From positions 1 through 64,000 of the forward strand of contig NZ_JBHTJI010000022.1 of NCBI RefSeq assembly GCF_042675665.1: a DNA stretch of 64,000 nucleotides, in the 5' to 3' direction. Source of the stretch: Mariniflexile jejuense (GTDB lineage Bacteria; Bacteroidota; Bacteroidia; Flavobacteriales; Flavobacteriaceae). Numbering within the stretch: the stretch's first letter is position 1; the number at the start of each line of letters is the position of its first letter. This document shows positions 49,628-59,662 of the stretch, in pieces. The position numbers and the translations under genes are program-made. Below the pieces are notes generated by a model. It saw only the letters and a list, made by a program, of their open reading frames with translations, was not told the DNA's origin and did no database searches.

Positions 49628-52177
49628 ATGGACGACAATTTTTCCCCAAGAGTAAAAGACGTAATTGCTTATAGCAAAGAAGAAGCATTGCGTTTAGGTC
49701 ACGATTTTATAGGAACAGAACACTTAATGCTTGGTCTTTTGCGTGATGGTGATGGTAAGGCTATTACTATTTTAAACGCCTTAGAAGTCGATTTAAACCA
49801 TTTAAGACGTAAAGTTGAAATATTAAGTCCTGCTAATCCAAATATAACAGTTGCAGCGAACCAAAAAAAGAATTTACACCTTACAAGGCAAGCAGAACGT
49901 GCTTTAAAAACAACTTTTTTAGAAGCAAAACTATTTCAAAGTACCTCTATAAATACAGCACATTTACTACTTTGTATCTTAAGAAATGAAAACGACCCTA
50001 CTACCAAGCTTTTAAATAAGCTTAAAGTTGACTACGATAATGTTAAAGAACAATTCAAATTTATGATAACAAACGACAGTGATTATATAGAACCAAAAGC
50101 AGAATCATTTCAAGATGATGACTCGCATACAGAAGACGATGGTTCAAAAGACAATATTTTTAACTCGCCAGCAGGAAAAGCTAATAAAAAATCTAAAACA
50201 CCTGTTTTAGATAATTTTGGACGCGATTTAACTGCTTTAGCTGAAGAAGGTAAATTAGACCCTGTTGTTGGTAGAGAAAAAGAAATTGAACGCGTTTCTC
50301 AAATTTTAAGTAGAAGAAAGAAAAACAATCCGCTTTTAATTGGTGAACCAGGTGTTGGTAAATCGGCCATTGCTGAAGGTTTAGCACTTCGAATTATAAA
50401 ACGAAAAGTATCACGTATTCTTTTCAATAAACGTGTAGTAACTTTAGATTTGGCAAGTTTAGTTGCAGGAACTAAATACCGCGGACAATTTGAAGAACGT
50501 ATGAAAGCCGTAATGAACGAGCTTGAAAAAAATGATGATGTTATTTTGTTTATAGACGAAATTCACACTATAGTTGGTGCTGGTGGCGCAACAGGAAGTT
50601 TAGATGCTTCAAACATGTTTAAACCAGCTTTGGCACGTGGTGAAATACAATGCATCGGTGCTACTACTTTAGATGAATACCGCCAATATATTGAAAAAGA
50701 TGGTGCTTTAGAGCGTCGTTTTCAAAAAGTAATTGTAGAACCTACTACTGTTGAAGAAACTATTGAAATTCTTAACAATATTAAGGCTAAATATGAAGAT
50801 CATCACAATGTTGATTATACACCTGAAGCTATTGAAGCTTGCGTAAAATTAACAAGCAGGTATATGACCGAGCGTTTTTTACCAGACAAAGCTATTGATG
50901 CTTTAGATGAAGCTGGTTCGCGTGTACACATCACCAATATTGAAGTACCTAAACAAATTATTGAGCTTGAAAAACAACTTGAAACGGTAAAAGAAACTAA
51001 AAATTCGGTTGTTAAAAAGCAAAAATATGAGGAAGCTGCTAAATTAAGAGATGATGAAAAACGCCTTGAAAAAGAATTAGCTATTGCTCAAGAAAAATGG
51101 GAAGAAGACACTAAACAACACCGTGAAATTGTTACAGAAGATAACGTTGCAGATGTTGTTTCTATGATGACTGGCATTCCTGTAAATAGAATAGCACAGA
51201 CTGAAATAAACAAATTAGCCGAATTACCAAACTTAATTAAAGGTAAAGTTATTGGTCAAGACGATGCTGTTGCTAAGGTTGTAAAAGCCATACAGCGTAA
51301 CCGAGCAGGACTTAAAGATCCTAACAAACCTATTGGTTCGTTTATATTTTTAGGGCAAACAGGTGTTGGTAAAACACAATTAGCAAAAGTACTATCACGC
51401 GAATTATTTGACAGTGAAGATTCGCTTGTTAGAATAGACATGAGTGAATACATGGAAAAATTTGCTATTTCTAGATTAATTGGTGCGCCTCCAGGATACG
51501 TTGGTTACGAAGAAGGTGGTCAATTAACTGAAAAAGTAAGACGTAAACCATACGCAGTTATTCTTTTGGATGAAATTGAAAAAGCACATCCAGATGTTTT
51601 CAACATGCTACTTCAAGTATTAGATGATGGCTACTTAACCGATAGTTTAGGACGAAAAATTGATTTTAGAAACACTATTATCATAATGACTTCTAATATT
51701 GGTGCTAGAAAACTGAAAGATTTTGGAACAGGTATTGGTTTTGGTACATCATCACAAAAATCGCAAGAAGATGCAAACGCAAAAAGTGTTATTGAAAATG
51801 CACTTAAAAAATCGTTTGCCCCAGAATTCTTAAACAGAATTGACGATGTGGTTATGTTTAATGCTTTAGAAAAAGAAGATATTAATAAAATTATTGATAT
51901 TGAACTTACCAAACTTCTGCTAAGAATTAAAGATTTGGGATACATACTAAAACTTAGCGATAAAGCTAAAGATTTTATTGCCGATAAAGGTTTTGACAAA
52001 CAATATGGCGCTAGACCTTTAAAACGTGCTATTCAAAAATATGTAGAAGATGCTTTGGCAGAAGAAATTATTACGTCTCATGTTGAAGAAGGCGACCAAA
52101 TAAGTATTGATTTGGATGAAAGCACTCAAGAATTAAGTATTAGTATTCAAAAAGCTGAAAAGCCTACTGAGTCATAA
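49628..52177 (+). CDS. clpC: ATP-dependent Clp protease ATPase ClpC
   Basis: An 849-residue Hsp100 protein: two Clp_N repeats (about 3-145), AAA+ module 1 with Walker A GEPGVGKSA, a UVR-like motif in the middle domain (KYEEAAKLRDDEKRLEKEL) as in ClpC, AAA+ module 2 with GQTGVGKTQ, and the C-terminal D2-small domain. It unfolds proteins for ClpP. The ATG at 49628 is chosen because MDDNFSPRVKDVIAYSKEEA is the standard ClpC start and AAAGGAA lies just before it; an earlier in-frame start would add 17 unrelated residues. Codons before it overlap the leader inverted repeat. Confidence 0.95.
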   Translation: MDDNFSPRVKDVIAYSKEEALRLGHDFIGTEHLMLGLLRDGDGKAITILNALEVDLNHLRRKVEILSPANPNITVAANQKKNLHLTRQAERALKTTFLEAKLFQSTSINTAHLLLCILRNENDPTTKLLNKLKVDYDNVKEQFKFMITNDSDYIEPKAESFQDDDSHTEDDGSKDNIFNSPAGKANKKSKTPVLDNFGRDLTALAEEGKLDPVVGREKEIERVSQILSRRKKNNPLLIGEPGVGKSAIAEGLALRIIKRKVSRILFNKRVVTLDLASLVAGTKYRGQFEERMKAVMNELEKNDDVILFIDEIHTIVGAGGATGSLDASNMFKPALARGEIQCIGATTLDEYRQYIEKDGALERRFQKVIVEPTTVEETIEILNNIKAKYEDHHNVDYTPEAIEACVKLTSRYMTERFLPDKAIDALDEAGSRVHITNIEVPKQIIELEKQLETVKETKNSVVKKQKYEEAAKLRDDEKRLEKELAIAQEKWEEDTKQHREIVTEDNVADVVSMMTGIPVNRIAQTEINKLAELPNLIKGKVIGQDDAVAKVVKAIQRNRAGLKDPNKPIGSFIFLGQTGVGKTQLAKVLSRELFDSEDSLVRIDMSEYMEKFAISRLIGAPPGYVGYEEGGQLTEKVRRKPYAVILLDEIEKAHPDVFNMLLQVLDDGYLTDSLGRKIDFRNTIIIMTSNIGARKLKDFGTGIGFGTSSQKSQEDANAKSVIENALKKSFAPEFLNRIDDVVMFNALEKEDINKIIDIELTKLLLRIKDLGYILKLSDKAKDFIADKGFDKQYGARPLKRAIQKYVEDALAEEIITSHVEEGDQISIDLDESTQELSISIQKAEKPTES

Positions 52178-52202
52178 AAATAAATTTAATGTTACTTAAA
52201 AG

Positions 52203-52236
52203 AACCCCTACATTTTAAAATATAGGGGTTTTTTAT
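52203..52236. terminator. Bidirectional terminator after clpC
   Basis: Stem AACCCCTA (52203-52210) / TAGGGGTT (52223-52230), with inner ATTTTAAAAT extending the symmetry, flanked by A and T runs, between convergent genes. Confidence 0.85.
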
Positions 52237-52245
52237 TATAACAAT

Positions 52246-53166
52246 TTAAAAATAGGTAACATCAAAACTACCCTCGGTAATTTCATAACTTTGACCACCT
52301 AAAACTGGACTTGCCATAAAATTAAACATTCCAACAATTCTTTTTTTAGCTTTATCATGTAGCGTAATTGTTAATTTACTACCCGCATTTTGAGATACAT
52401 TACTATTAGTTAAAGATAAATTATATTGTCCTAATGGCGGTGTAAAACTTGAAAAAGTATAATCTCCTTCTACGATATCGGAATTTAAAGTTAAACCAAT
52501 AGTTTGCAAATTATTTTTAGTTGCACTTATCCCAATAGTCGAAAAACCTGGCAAACTAGTAGCAACACCTTGCACCGCATCTTCAACAAACTCTACACCA
52601 TCAACTTTTGCAAAAAAAGTATTTTTACCACTTGGTGGCAATGCTTCTGTGGTATAAGAAATTTTGCTGAATACACCATTTGTAAATTCTTTAGTTCCTA
52701 GATTTTGATTTTGTCCAGTGAAGAAAAAAGTACCAGATATCGTTTTATTTTTAGTGTCAATTTCTGTAATTTTAACTTCTCCTTGTGAAGTAATAAAATC
52801 AGTAGCACCAATCCAAACATTACCATTACCTGTTTTTGTATTTGTACTATATGCTGCAGCATTTGTTTCAACTTGATTTGCAGTAACTCCAATTTGATAA
52901 GTACCTATTTTACTAGCAAAAATGGTTAAGATTATTGCTTCTTGATTAACACCTCTAAATCCTGAAATATTGATTACATCATTTAATACCGTAGCAGAGG
53001 TAGCATCTGAAGTGAAAGTTTTGCCATCAAAATCAACCTTTAACAACCCTTTATTATTATTTTCAATAGATTGATAATCATCATTAAAAGGCTCAATATT
53101 ACAAGATGTAATTAAACATGTAAATGCTAAAACAACAGCCAACACAATACTTTTTTGAAACTTCAT
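52246..53166 (-). CDS. DUF6252-type lipoprotein
   Basis: A 306-residue lipoprotein with lipobox LITSC (Cys22). It contains two copies of a beta domain typical of DUF6252: KVDFDGKTFTSDATSATVLNDVINISGFRG (about 43-165) and AKVDGVEFVEDAVQGVATSLPGFSTIGISATK (about 185-300), each with an ITEIDTKNKTISGTFFF or LHDKAKKRIVGMFNF strand. Function unknown; common in flavobacterial outer membranes. Confidence 0.7.
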   Translation of the reverse strand: MKFQKSIVLAVVLAFTCLITSCNIEPFNDDYQSIENNNKGLLKVDFDGKTFTSDATSATVLNDVINISGFRGVNQEAIILTIFASKIGTYQIGVTANQVETNAAAYSTNTKTGNGNVWIGATDFITSQGEVKITEIDTKNKTISGTFFFTGQNQNLGTKEFTNGVFSKISYTTEALPPSGKNTFFAKVDGVEFVEDAVQGVATSLPGFSTIGISATKNNLQTIGLTLNSDIVEGDYTFSSFTPPLGQYNLSLTNSNVSQNAGSKLTITLHDKAKKRIVGMFNFMASPVLGGQSYEITEGSFDVTYF

Positions 53167-53204
53167 ATATAATAATATTTTTTTACAAAAATAAGTATTT
53201 AATA

Positions 53205-54509
53205 TTAATTTTCATACATTCTAGGTACTCTAAATAATAAAATAATACCCGCTAAAAAGAAAATAAACAAAAACAAAATACCATTTCGCATACTGCCTGT
53301 AATTTGGTCTATAGATGCAAAAATTATCATACCAATTACAATGCCTATTTTTTCAGCTACATCGTAAAAACTAAAATATGAAGTGGTATCATCTGTTTCA
53401 GGTAAAAATTTAGAATAGGTAGATCTCGCTAGTGCTTGAATACCACCCATTACCATACCAACTAAAGATGCTGCTATGTAAAACTGCAATGGTGATTCCA
53501 TGAAATAGGCATAAAAACACAAACTCATCCAAATAAAATTAACAACTATTAGTGTTTTAATATTCCCAAATTTAGCTGATGCTTTCGATGTTAAAATAGC
53601 ACCTACAATGGCTACCAACTGTATTATTAAAATACTAACGATAAGTCCTGTAGTTTTTTCACCATCATCACCCCAAGCTATTTCTTCTTCACCAAAATAA
53701 ACCGCGACTAACATAATGGTTTGAACCGCCATACTAAATACAAAAAAAGCATACAAATAACGTTTCAATCGTAAATTTTGCTTCAATTGTTTCCAAACCA
53801 AACGTAATTCTTTCAATCCATTAAAAATGACAGCAGTTGTAACTTTATGCCCAGACGAAGTTCCTTTTGGCAACCAATAAAATGAATATTGACTAAACAA
53901 TGCCCACCACAAACCAACGGTTATAAATGAGTAACGCATCATTTGCATTTTTGAAGCACCATCTTCTTGACTCATAACCATTATCAAATTGATTATCAGT
54001 AAAATAACACTTCCTACATAACCAAGTGAAAACCCTTTAGCACTAACGCTATCTTGTTGTTCTTCAAAAGCTATATCTGGCAAATACGAATTATAAAATA
54101 CCAAACTTCCCCAATACCCTATTAAGCCCATAAAGTAAAATAGTAAACTGATATGAATTTTATCTGGTGTAATATCAAACCAATACAACCCAATACAACC
54201 TGCACTACCAACATAACAAAAGAATTTTAAAAAGTTCTTTTTATTACCAACATAATCTGCAATACCAGATAATATTGGAGATGTAACTGCTACCACCAAA
54301 AACGTAAACGCTGTAACAAAGGTTATTAATGCGGTACTTTTAAAATCATATCCAAAGGCATGAACCACTTTTATCTCGCTTAAAAATAACGCTGAGTAAA
54401 AAATTGGAAATATTGACGATGCAATGGTTAAGGTGTAAACTGAGTTTGCCCAATCGTAAAACGCCCAAGCATTTAATAGTTTTTTACTTCCTTTTTCAAG
54501 TTGATTCAT
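53205..54509 (-). CDS. UMF1-family MFS transporter (Atg22-like)
   Basis: A 434-residue protein with about 12 helices. It begins KLLNAWAFYDWANSVYTLTI, the N-terminal signature of the UMF1/Atg22-like group, followed by SPILSGIADYVGNKKNFLK. Atg22 exports amino acids from fungal vacuoles, but the bacterial substrate is unknown. It is 38 bp from the DUF6252 gene end and in the same direction. Confidence 0.85.
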   Translation of the reverse strand: MNQLEKGSKKLLNAWAFYDWANSVYTLTIASSIFPIFYSALFLSEIKVVHAFGYDFKSTALITFVTAFTFLVVAVTSPILSGIADYVGNKKNFLKFFCYVGSAGCIGLYWFDITPDKIHISLLFYFMGLIGYWGSLVFYNSYLPDIAFEEQQDSVSAKGFSLGYVGSVILLIINLIMVMSQEDGASKMQMMRYSFITVGLWWALFSQYSFYWLPKGTSSGHKVTTAVIFNGLKELRLVWKQLKQNLRLKRYLYAFFVFSMAVQTIMLVAVYFGEEEIAWGDDGEKTTGLIVSILIIQLVAIVGAILTSKASAKFGNIKTLIVVNFIWMSLCFYAYFMESPLQFYIAASLVGMVMGGIQALARSTYSKFLPETDDTTSYFSFYDVAEKIGIVIGMIIFASIDQITGSMRNGILFLFIFFLAGIILLFRVPRMYEN

Positions 54510-54530
54510 AGAAACAAGTATATGTAAATA

Positions 54531-54557
54531 AAAAAAGCTGCCTTTTTAAAGCAGCTT
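54531..54557 (-). terminator. Intrinsic terminator after the M48 gene
   Basis: Stem AAGCTGC (54535-54541) / GCAGCTT (54551-54557). Read on the minus strand it is followed by a run of T, so it ends the M48 transcript before the UMF1 gene. Confidence 0.75.
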
Positions 54558-54597
54558 CAAAGTAAGTAAATATTTTTAATTCTATTTTAATAAATGT

Positions 54598-55413
54598 TTA
54601 TTTAAAAGAAGTTACTCCAAATTTTGCAGCTTCTTGTTTTGCTGTAGGTGCTAAAGCTGTAAGATTTGCAATTCTTGATTCGTTTGATGGATGTGTGCTT
54701 AATAATTCTGGTGGTGCTTGTCCACTACTTCCTGCACTCATACGTTTCCAAAGTTCGGCAGCTTCATCTGGATTATAACCAGCTATCGCCATTAAATACA
54801 AACCAATTTTATCGGCTTCAGTTTCATGCGCTCTACTAAATGGCAACATAACACCTACTTGCGACCCAATACCGTAATATTGGTTAAATGCGTTTCTAGA
54901 TTGTTCATCTTTTATAGCTATGTTTCCAGCAATAGCAACACCTTGTTGCACATAAGCAGCACTCATACGTTGTTGCCCATGGTTTGCTAATGCATGCGCT
55001 ACTTCATGCCCCATAATTGCTGCTAAACCCGTTTCACCTTTTGCTATTGGTAAAATTCCTGTGTAAACAACAATTTTTCCTCCTGGCATACACCATGCGT
55101 TTACGGTTTCATCATTCACTAAATTATACTCCCATTTATAGTCATTTAAGTAACCTACATGTCCGTTAGCATTTAACCAACGTTCTGCTGCAACTGCAAT
55201 TTTTTGTCCAACTCTAGTCACCATAGCAGCATCTGAAGTACCTTTTACCACTTTGTTTTCAGATAAAAACTGGTCGTATTGAGCAAACGCTGTTGGAAAC
55301 AATTGCGAATTTGGCACCAAAGCCATTGTTTTTTTTCCGGTAAATGGGTTTGTAGCACATGCAGTAATTAACCCAATTGTACCTAATATTATAGTTGCAT
55401 TCTTCAGTTTCAT
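54598..55413 (-). CDS. M48-family metalloprotease lipoprotein
   Basis: A 271-residue zinc metalloprotease with lipobox LITAC (Cys19), active-site HEVAH (136-140) and the third ligand in RAHETEADKIGLYLMAIAGYNPDEA. This is the compact, single-domain Oma1/LoiP-like periplasmic type, not the multi-spanning Ste24. The NAWCMPGGKIVVYTGIL strand next to the active site is typical. It likely takes part in envelope protein quality control. Confidence 0.9.
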   Translation of the reverse strand: MKLKNATIILGTIGLITACATNPFTGKKTMALVPNSQLFPTAFAQYDQFLSENKVVKGTSDAAMVTRVGQKIAVAAERWLNANGHVGYLNDYKWEYNLVNDETVNAWCMPGGKIVVYTGILPIAKGETGLAAIMGHEVAHALANHGQQRMSAAYVQQGVAIAGNIAIKDEQSRNAFNQYYGIGSQVGVMLPFSRAHETEADKIGLYLMAIAGYNPDEAAELWKRMSAGSSGQAPPELLSTHPSNESRIANLTALAPTAKQEAAKFGVTSFK

Positions 55414-55576
55414 TTTTATTGTTTTAAATATTCAATAAAAATACAAAAATTGTACCTTATTATTTTAGACTCAAAAATAATTTATTCGTCACTTAAATTA
55501 AATTTAATTTTATTGTTTGTTATGTATCACAAATATATTCGACCAAAACAGCATGTTAAACCTCAAAAAACTACAA

Positions 55577-56047
55577 ATGAAAAAATTACTGTTTCTTGTA
55601 ATTACTTTGATATTATTCAATTGTAATGGAAATGCTCAAAAAGAAAACAAAAAAGTGTACAAAGTTTCCAAAACCGATGCTGAATGGAAAGCTGAGTTAA
55701 CCGACATGCAATATTATGTTCTTAGAAAAGCAGGAACAGAACGCGCCTTTTCAAGTGCATTAAATAAAAATTATAAAAAAGGTGTTTATTTGTGTGCTGC
55801 TTGTAGCACGCCTTTATTTAAAAGTGAATACAAATATGATTCTGGTAGTGGTTGGCCTAGTTTTGATAGAGAAATTAAAGGCAATGTTGCTTTTGGAACA
55901 GATACCAATTTAGGCTATACTCGTGATGAAGAGCATTGCGCAACGTGTGGTGGTCATTTAGGACATGTTTTTAATGATGGTCCAAAAACTACTGGAAAAA
56001 GACATTGCATTAATGGTGCTGCATTAAAGTTTATTCCTGAAAAATAA
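55577..56047 (+). CDS. msrB: Peptide-methionine (R)-S-oxide reductase, lipoprotein
   Basis: A 156-residue MsrB. Zinc-binding Cys pairs are CAAC (73, 76) and CATC (121, 124); the catalytic Cys144 is in KRHCINGAAL. GSGWPSFD and GHLGHVFNDGP complete the active site. It reduces R-methionine sulfoxide in proteins. The ATG at 55577 is preferred because it gives a clean lipoprotein signal (LILFNC, Cys16); an upstream in-frame ATG would add eight residues before it. So it probably repairs envelope proteins. Confidence 0.92.
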   Translation: MKKLLFLVITLILFNCNGNAQKENKKVYKVSKTDAEWKAELTDMQYYVLRKAGTERAFSSALNKNYKKGVYLCAACSTPLFKSEYKYDSGSGWPSFDREIKGNVAFGTDTNLGYTRDEEHCATCGGHLGHVFNDGPKTTGKRHCINGAALKFIPEK

Positions 56048-56154
56048 ACTCTAAAAATTCCAAAAAGCAAATCTCAAAACCCAACTTAATTCCATCTAAA
56101 AAAGCAGTTTTAGTAACTTGTTTTTTGTAATTTAGATTTTGAAATTTGAATAAA

Positions 56155-56706
56155 ATGGAAAGCTATTTAGTAAGTATTATTAAACAATTTGAATATTATA
56201 AAAGTTTAGGCGACAAAACGTTTAATCAATTAACTTTCGATGAAATTCAATGGCAAAGTAGTGAAGATTCTAACTCTATTTCAATAATAGCAAAACATAT
56301 TATTGGTAATATGTTAAGTAGGTGGACTAATTTTTTAACTGAAGATGGCGAAAAACCATGGCGAAATAGAGATGATGAATTTAAAGATACTTATACATCA
56401 AAAGAAGATTTATTAGCTGCTTGGGAAACAGGTTGGTTTTGTTTACTTAACACTTTGAAATCTTTAAAAACTGAAGATTTAGAACGAATTATTTACATTA
56501 GAAACGAAGGCCATACTGTAACAGAAGCTATAAACAGACAATTAGCACATTACCCCTACCATATTGGGCAAATAGTTTTTTTAGGAAAGCTTTTAAAAAA
56601 TGACCAATGGCAATCACTTTCCATACCAAAAGGAGATTCGCAAAAATATAACGATGCTAAATTTAAAAAAGAAAAAGGCATTCGTCACTTTACCGATGAT
56701 GTTTAA
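56155..56706 (+). CDS. DUF1572 / DinB-like protein
   Basis: A 183-residue all-alpha protein with the DinB-type metal site: AKHIIGNMLSRWTNFL (first His), the TVTEAINRQLAHYPYHIGQIVFLGKLL helix with two His. DUF1572 belongs to the DinB/YfiT four-helix superfamily whose members are often metal-dependent thiol transferases. Substrate unknown. The ATG at 56155 is preferred over an in-frame TTG three codons earlier. Confidence 0.82.
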   Translation: MESYLVSIIKQFEYYKSLGDKTFNQLTFDEIQWQSSEDSNSISIIAKHIIGNMLSRWTNFLTEDGEKPWRNRDDEFKDTYTSKEDLLAAWETGWFCLLNTLKSLKTEDLERIIYIRNEGHTVTEAINRQLAHYPYHIGQIVFLGKLLKNDQWQSLSIPKGDSQKYNDAKFKKEKGIRHFTDDV

Positions 56707-56732
56707 TTTTTATTTCAAAAAAGTTATTAAAC

Positions 56733-58016
56733 CTAACGCTTTAGTGCTTTCTTAAAAGGTCTAATAATTAAACGTGCTTCTCTATCAAAACGCACATAAT
56801 TATAAACCCAATTAATAAAAACTACCATACGGTTTCTAAAACCTATTAAGAAAAACAAGTGTACAAACATCCAAACGTACCACGCAAACACACCTTGAAA
56901 TTTGAACCTTGGCAAATCTACAACTGCTTTATTTCTGCCTATGGTTGCCATAGAACCTTTATCATGATATTCAAAAGGTTTTAAGGGTTTATTTTCAATT
57001 AAGCGAACCAAATTTTCTCCCAATTGTTTGCCTTGTTGAATGGCAGGTTGAGCCATCATTGGTAATCCATTTGGAAATTCACTAGTAGTCATACAAGCAA
57101 CATCACCAACTGCAAAAATATTTTTAAATCCTTTAACTAGATTAAATTCATCAACTAATAATCTATCACCTTTAGCAACAAAATCGCCTGCACTTAAACC
57201 TTTAATGGCAGCGCCTTTTACACCTGCTGCCCAAACTAAAGTGGCGGTTTCAAAAGTTAAATCGGTATTGGTAGTCACTGTTTTACCATCGTAATTGGTA
57301 ACGCGTACATTTTTCCAAACGTTCACCCCTAGTTTTTCCAAAAAATCTTCGGCTTTTTCAGATGCCTTATCACTCATCCCTTTCAAAATACAGTCACTAG
57401 ATTGAATAATGTGTATTTGTGCCAAACGTGTATCCAAATCAGGATAATCTTTTGGTAAAATGCCATTTTTAATTTCTGCTAAAGCACCAGCAAGTTCTAC
57501 ACCTGTTGGTCCGCCACCTACAATTACAAAATTCATTAAAGCATTTCTTTCGTTCAAATCGGAAGTTAATAAGGCTTCTTCAAAATTTTCAAGTATTAAG
57601 CTTCTTAAATTTAAAGATTCAGGTATGGTTTTCATTGCCATACTGTTTTTTTCAATTTCTGAATTTCCAAAATAATTTGTTTCAGCACCAGAAGCAACTA
57701 CTAAATATTCAAATTTAAGCTCGCCAATATCAGTTAAAACCTTATTTTCAACTGTGTTTATTTCTTCAACATTTGCTAATCTGAAATGAAAATTAGGAAA
57801 ATCTTTAAGTATTTTTCGAATAGGATACGCAATAGAATCGGGTTCTAAACCTCCTGTAGAAACTTGATATAATAAGGGTTGAAACGTGTGATAGTTATTC
57901 TTATCCAACAGTACAACTTGTACTTCTTGTTTCGATAATTTTTTTGCTAACGAAATGCCTGCAAAACCGCCGCCTATAATAACAACGCGCGGATAACTTG
58001 TTTTTGGTATGTTCAT
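56733..58016 (-). CDS. ndh: Type II NADH dehydrogenase (NDH-2)
   Basis: A 427-residue FAD enzyme with the N-terminal dinucleotide fold VVIIGGGFAGISLAKKL, the NAD-binding fold FVIVGGGPTGVELAGAL, the AVGDVACMTT motif and a C-terminal amphipathic/hydrophobic region (FAWYVWMFVHLFFLIGFRNRMVVFINWVYNYV) that anchors it to the membrane. It passes electrons from NADH to menaquinone without proton pumping. Confidence 0.88.
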   Translation of the reverse strand: MNIPKTSYPRVVIIGGGFAGISLAKKLSKQEVQVVLLDKNNYHTFQPLLYQVSTGGLEPDSIAYPIRKILKDFPNFHFRLANVEEINTVENKVLTDIGELKFEYLVVASGAETNYFGNSEIEKNSMAMKTIPESLNLRSLILENFEEALLTSDLNERNALMNFVIVGGGPTGVELAGALAEIKNGILPKDYPDLDTRLAQIHIIQSSDCILKGMSDKASEKAEDFLEKLGVNVWKNVRVTNYDGKTVTTNTDLTFETATLVWAAGVKGAAIKGLSAGDFVAKGDRLLVDEFNLVKGFKNIFAVGDVACMTTSEFPNGLPMMAQPAIQQGKQLGENLVRLIENKPLKPFEYHDKGSMATIGRNKAVVDLPRFKFQGVFAWYVWMFVHLFFLIGFRNRMVVFINWVYNYVRFDREARLIIRPFKKALKR

Positions 58017-58131
58017 AAACTACTAATTATAACAAAGGTAACAAAAGATATAAATTTAAAGCGTTCTAAATTCATTATTAAAAATACGTTTCGTAAATTC
58101 GTAGCCTGTAATTAACGATTAAAAAAATCTC

Positions 58132-59508
58132 ATGAGTAAATACGATATTATTGTTCTTGGAAGCGGACCTGGAGGCTATGTTACAGCTATTAGAGCGTCG
58201 CAATTAGGTTTTAAAACTGCTATTGTTGAAAAAGAAAACCTAGGTGGTGTATGTTTAAATTGGGGATGTATTCCAACAAAAGCCTTGTTAAAATCTGCTC
58301 AAGTATTTGAATATCTGAAACATGCAGGTGATTACGGTTTATCGGTTAAAGATTATGACAAAGATTTTAATGCTGTTGTAAGTCGTAGCCGAGGTGTTGC
58401 CGATGGAATGAGTAAAGGCATAGAATTTTTAATGAAAAAAAACAAAATTGACGTTATTAAAGGCTATGGAAAACTAAAACCTAGCAAAAAAATTGATGTT
58501 GATGGCGTTGAATACAGCGCAGACCACATCATTATTGCAACTGGTGCGCGCTCTCGTGAATTACCAAGTTTACCTCAAGATGGTAAAAAAGTAATTGGTT
58601 ATAGAGAAGCAATGAGTTTATCAAACCAACCAAAAAAGATGATTGTTGTAGGTTCTGGTGCTATTGGTGTTGAGTTTGCTTACTTCTACAACTCTATGGG
58701 TACAGAAGTTACTATTGTAGAGTATTTACCTAATGTTGTACCAGTTGAAGATGAAGATGTATCAAAACAATTGGAAAAATCGTTTAAGAAAAGTGGTATA
58801 AACATTATGACTTCTGCTGAAGTTACAAAAGTTGATACTTCTGGCGATGGTGTAAAAGCTACCGTTAAAACAAAAGATGGTGAGCAAGTTTTAGAGGCTG
58901 ATATTATTCTAAGTGCTGTAGGTATTAAAACTAACATTGAAAACATTGGTTTAGAAGATGTTGGCATTGTTGTTGACAGAGATAAAATTTTAGTAAATAA
59001 TTTCTACCAAACAAATATTCCTGGATATTATGCAATTGGCGATGTAACACCTGGTCAAGCATTAGCACACGTAGCTTCAGCTGAAGGTATTTTATGTGTT
59101 GAAAAAATTGCAGGAATGCATGTAGAAGCTTTAGACTATGGAAACATACCAGGTTGTACTTACTGTACTCCAGAAATTGCAAGCGTTGGTTTAACTGAAA
59201 AACAAGCAAAAGAAAAAGGAATCGATATTAAAGTTGGTAAATTCCCATTTTCTGCTTCAGGAAAAGCAAGTGCTGGTGGTAATAAAGATGGTTTTGTAAA
59301 AGTTATTTTTGATGCTAAATATGGCGAATGGTTAGGTTGCCACATGATTGGTGCTGGCGTAACCGATATGATTGCCGAAGCTGTTTTAGGTAGAAAACTT
59401 GAAACTACAGGACACGAAGTATTAAAAGCAGTACATCCACACCCTACCATGAGTGAAGCGGTTATGGAAGCTGTTGCTGCTGCTTATGATGAAGTAATTC
59501 ATTTGTAA
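58132..59508 (+). CDS. lpdA: Dihydrolipoyl dehydrogenase (E3)
   Basis: A 458-residue pyridine nucleotide-disulfide oxidoreductase: FAD motif IIVLGSGPGGYVTAIRA, redox disulfide GGVCLNWGCIPTKALL, NAD motif MIVVGSGAIGVEFA, YAIGDVTPGQ and the C-terminal HPHPTMSEA with the catalytic His. It reoxidises dihydrolipoamide in pyruvate and 2-oxoglutarate dehydrogenase complexes. Single gene, followed at once by an inverted-repeat element. Confidence 0.95.
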   Translation: MSKYDIIVLGSGPGGYVTAIRASQLGFKTAIVEKENLGGVCLNWGCIPTKALLKSAQVFEYLKHAGDYGLSVKDYDKDFNAVVSRSRGVADGMSKGIEFLMKKNKIDVIKGYGKLKPSKKIDVDGVEYSADHIIIATGARSRELPSLPQDGKKVIGYREAMSLSNQPKKMIVVGSGAIGVEFAYFYNSMGTEVTIVEYLPNVVPVEDEDVSKQLEKSFKKSGINIMTSAEVTKVDTSGDGVKATVKTKDGEQVLEADIILSAVGIKTNIENIGLEDVGIVVDRDKILVNNFYQTNIPGYYAIGDVTPGQALAHVASAEGILCVEKIAGMHVEALDYGNIPGCTYCTPEIASVGLTEKQAKEKGIDIKVGKFPFSASGKASAGGNKDGFVKVIFDAKYGEWLGCHMIGAGVTDMIAEAVLGRKLETTGHEVLKAVHPHPTMSEAVMEAVAAAYDEVIHL

Positions 59509-59509
59509 T

Positions 59510-59662
59510 GCCCCACCTAGCCTCCCAAAGGGGAGGAATTTCCACTCTGCTGGTAATAAAAACAAAATATAATTATAAAAAATGCGATTCTTTAATTCAA
59601 GAATCGCATTTTTTTCTTCATTCGAGCAAGGTTCCTCCCCCTTTGGTGAGGCTAGGTTGGGC
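59510..59662. repeat. Inverted-repeat (MITE-like) element between lpdA and aroQ
   Basis: About 150 bp bounded by imperfect inverted arms: CCCACCTAGCCTCC and AAAGGGGAGGAA at the left (59512-59538) and GTTCCTCCCCCTTTGG, TGAGGCTAGGTTGGGC at the right (59631-59662). A terminator hairpin sits in the middle. The right arm supplies the last codons and stop of aroQ. No ORF inside. It resembles dispersed repeats common in flavobacterial genomes. Confidence 0.6.
59581..59615. terminator. Bidirectional terminator in the lpdA-aroQ repeat
   Basis: Perfect 12-bp stem AATGCGATTCTT (59581-59592) / AAGAATCGCATT (59599-59610), loop 6, flanked by A and T runs on both strands. Serves both convergent genes. Confidence 0.85.
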
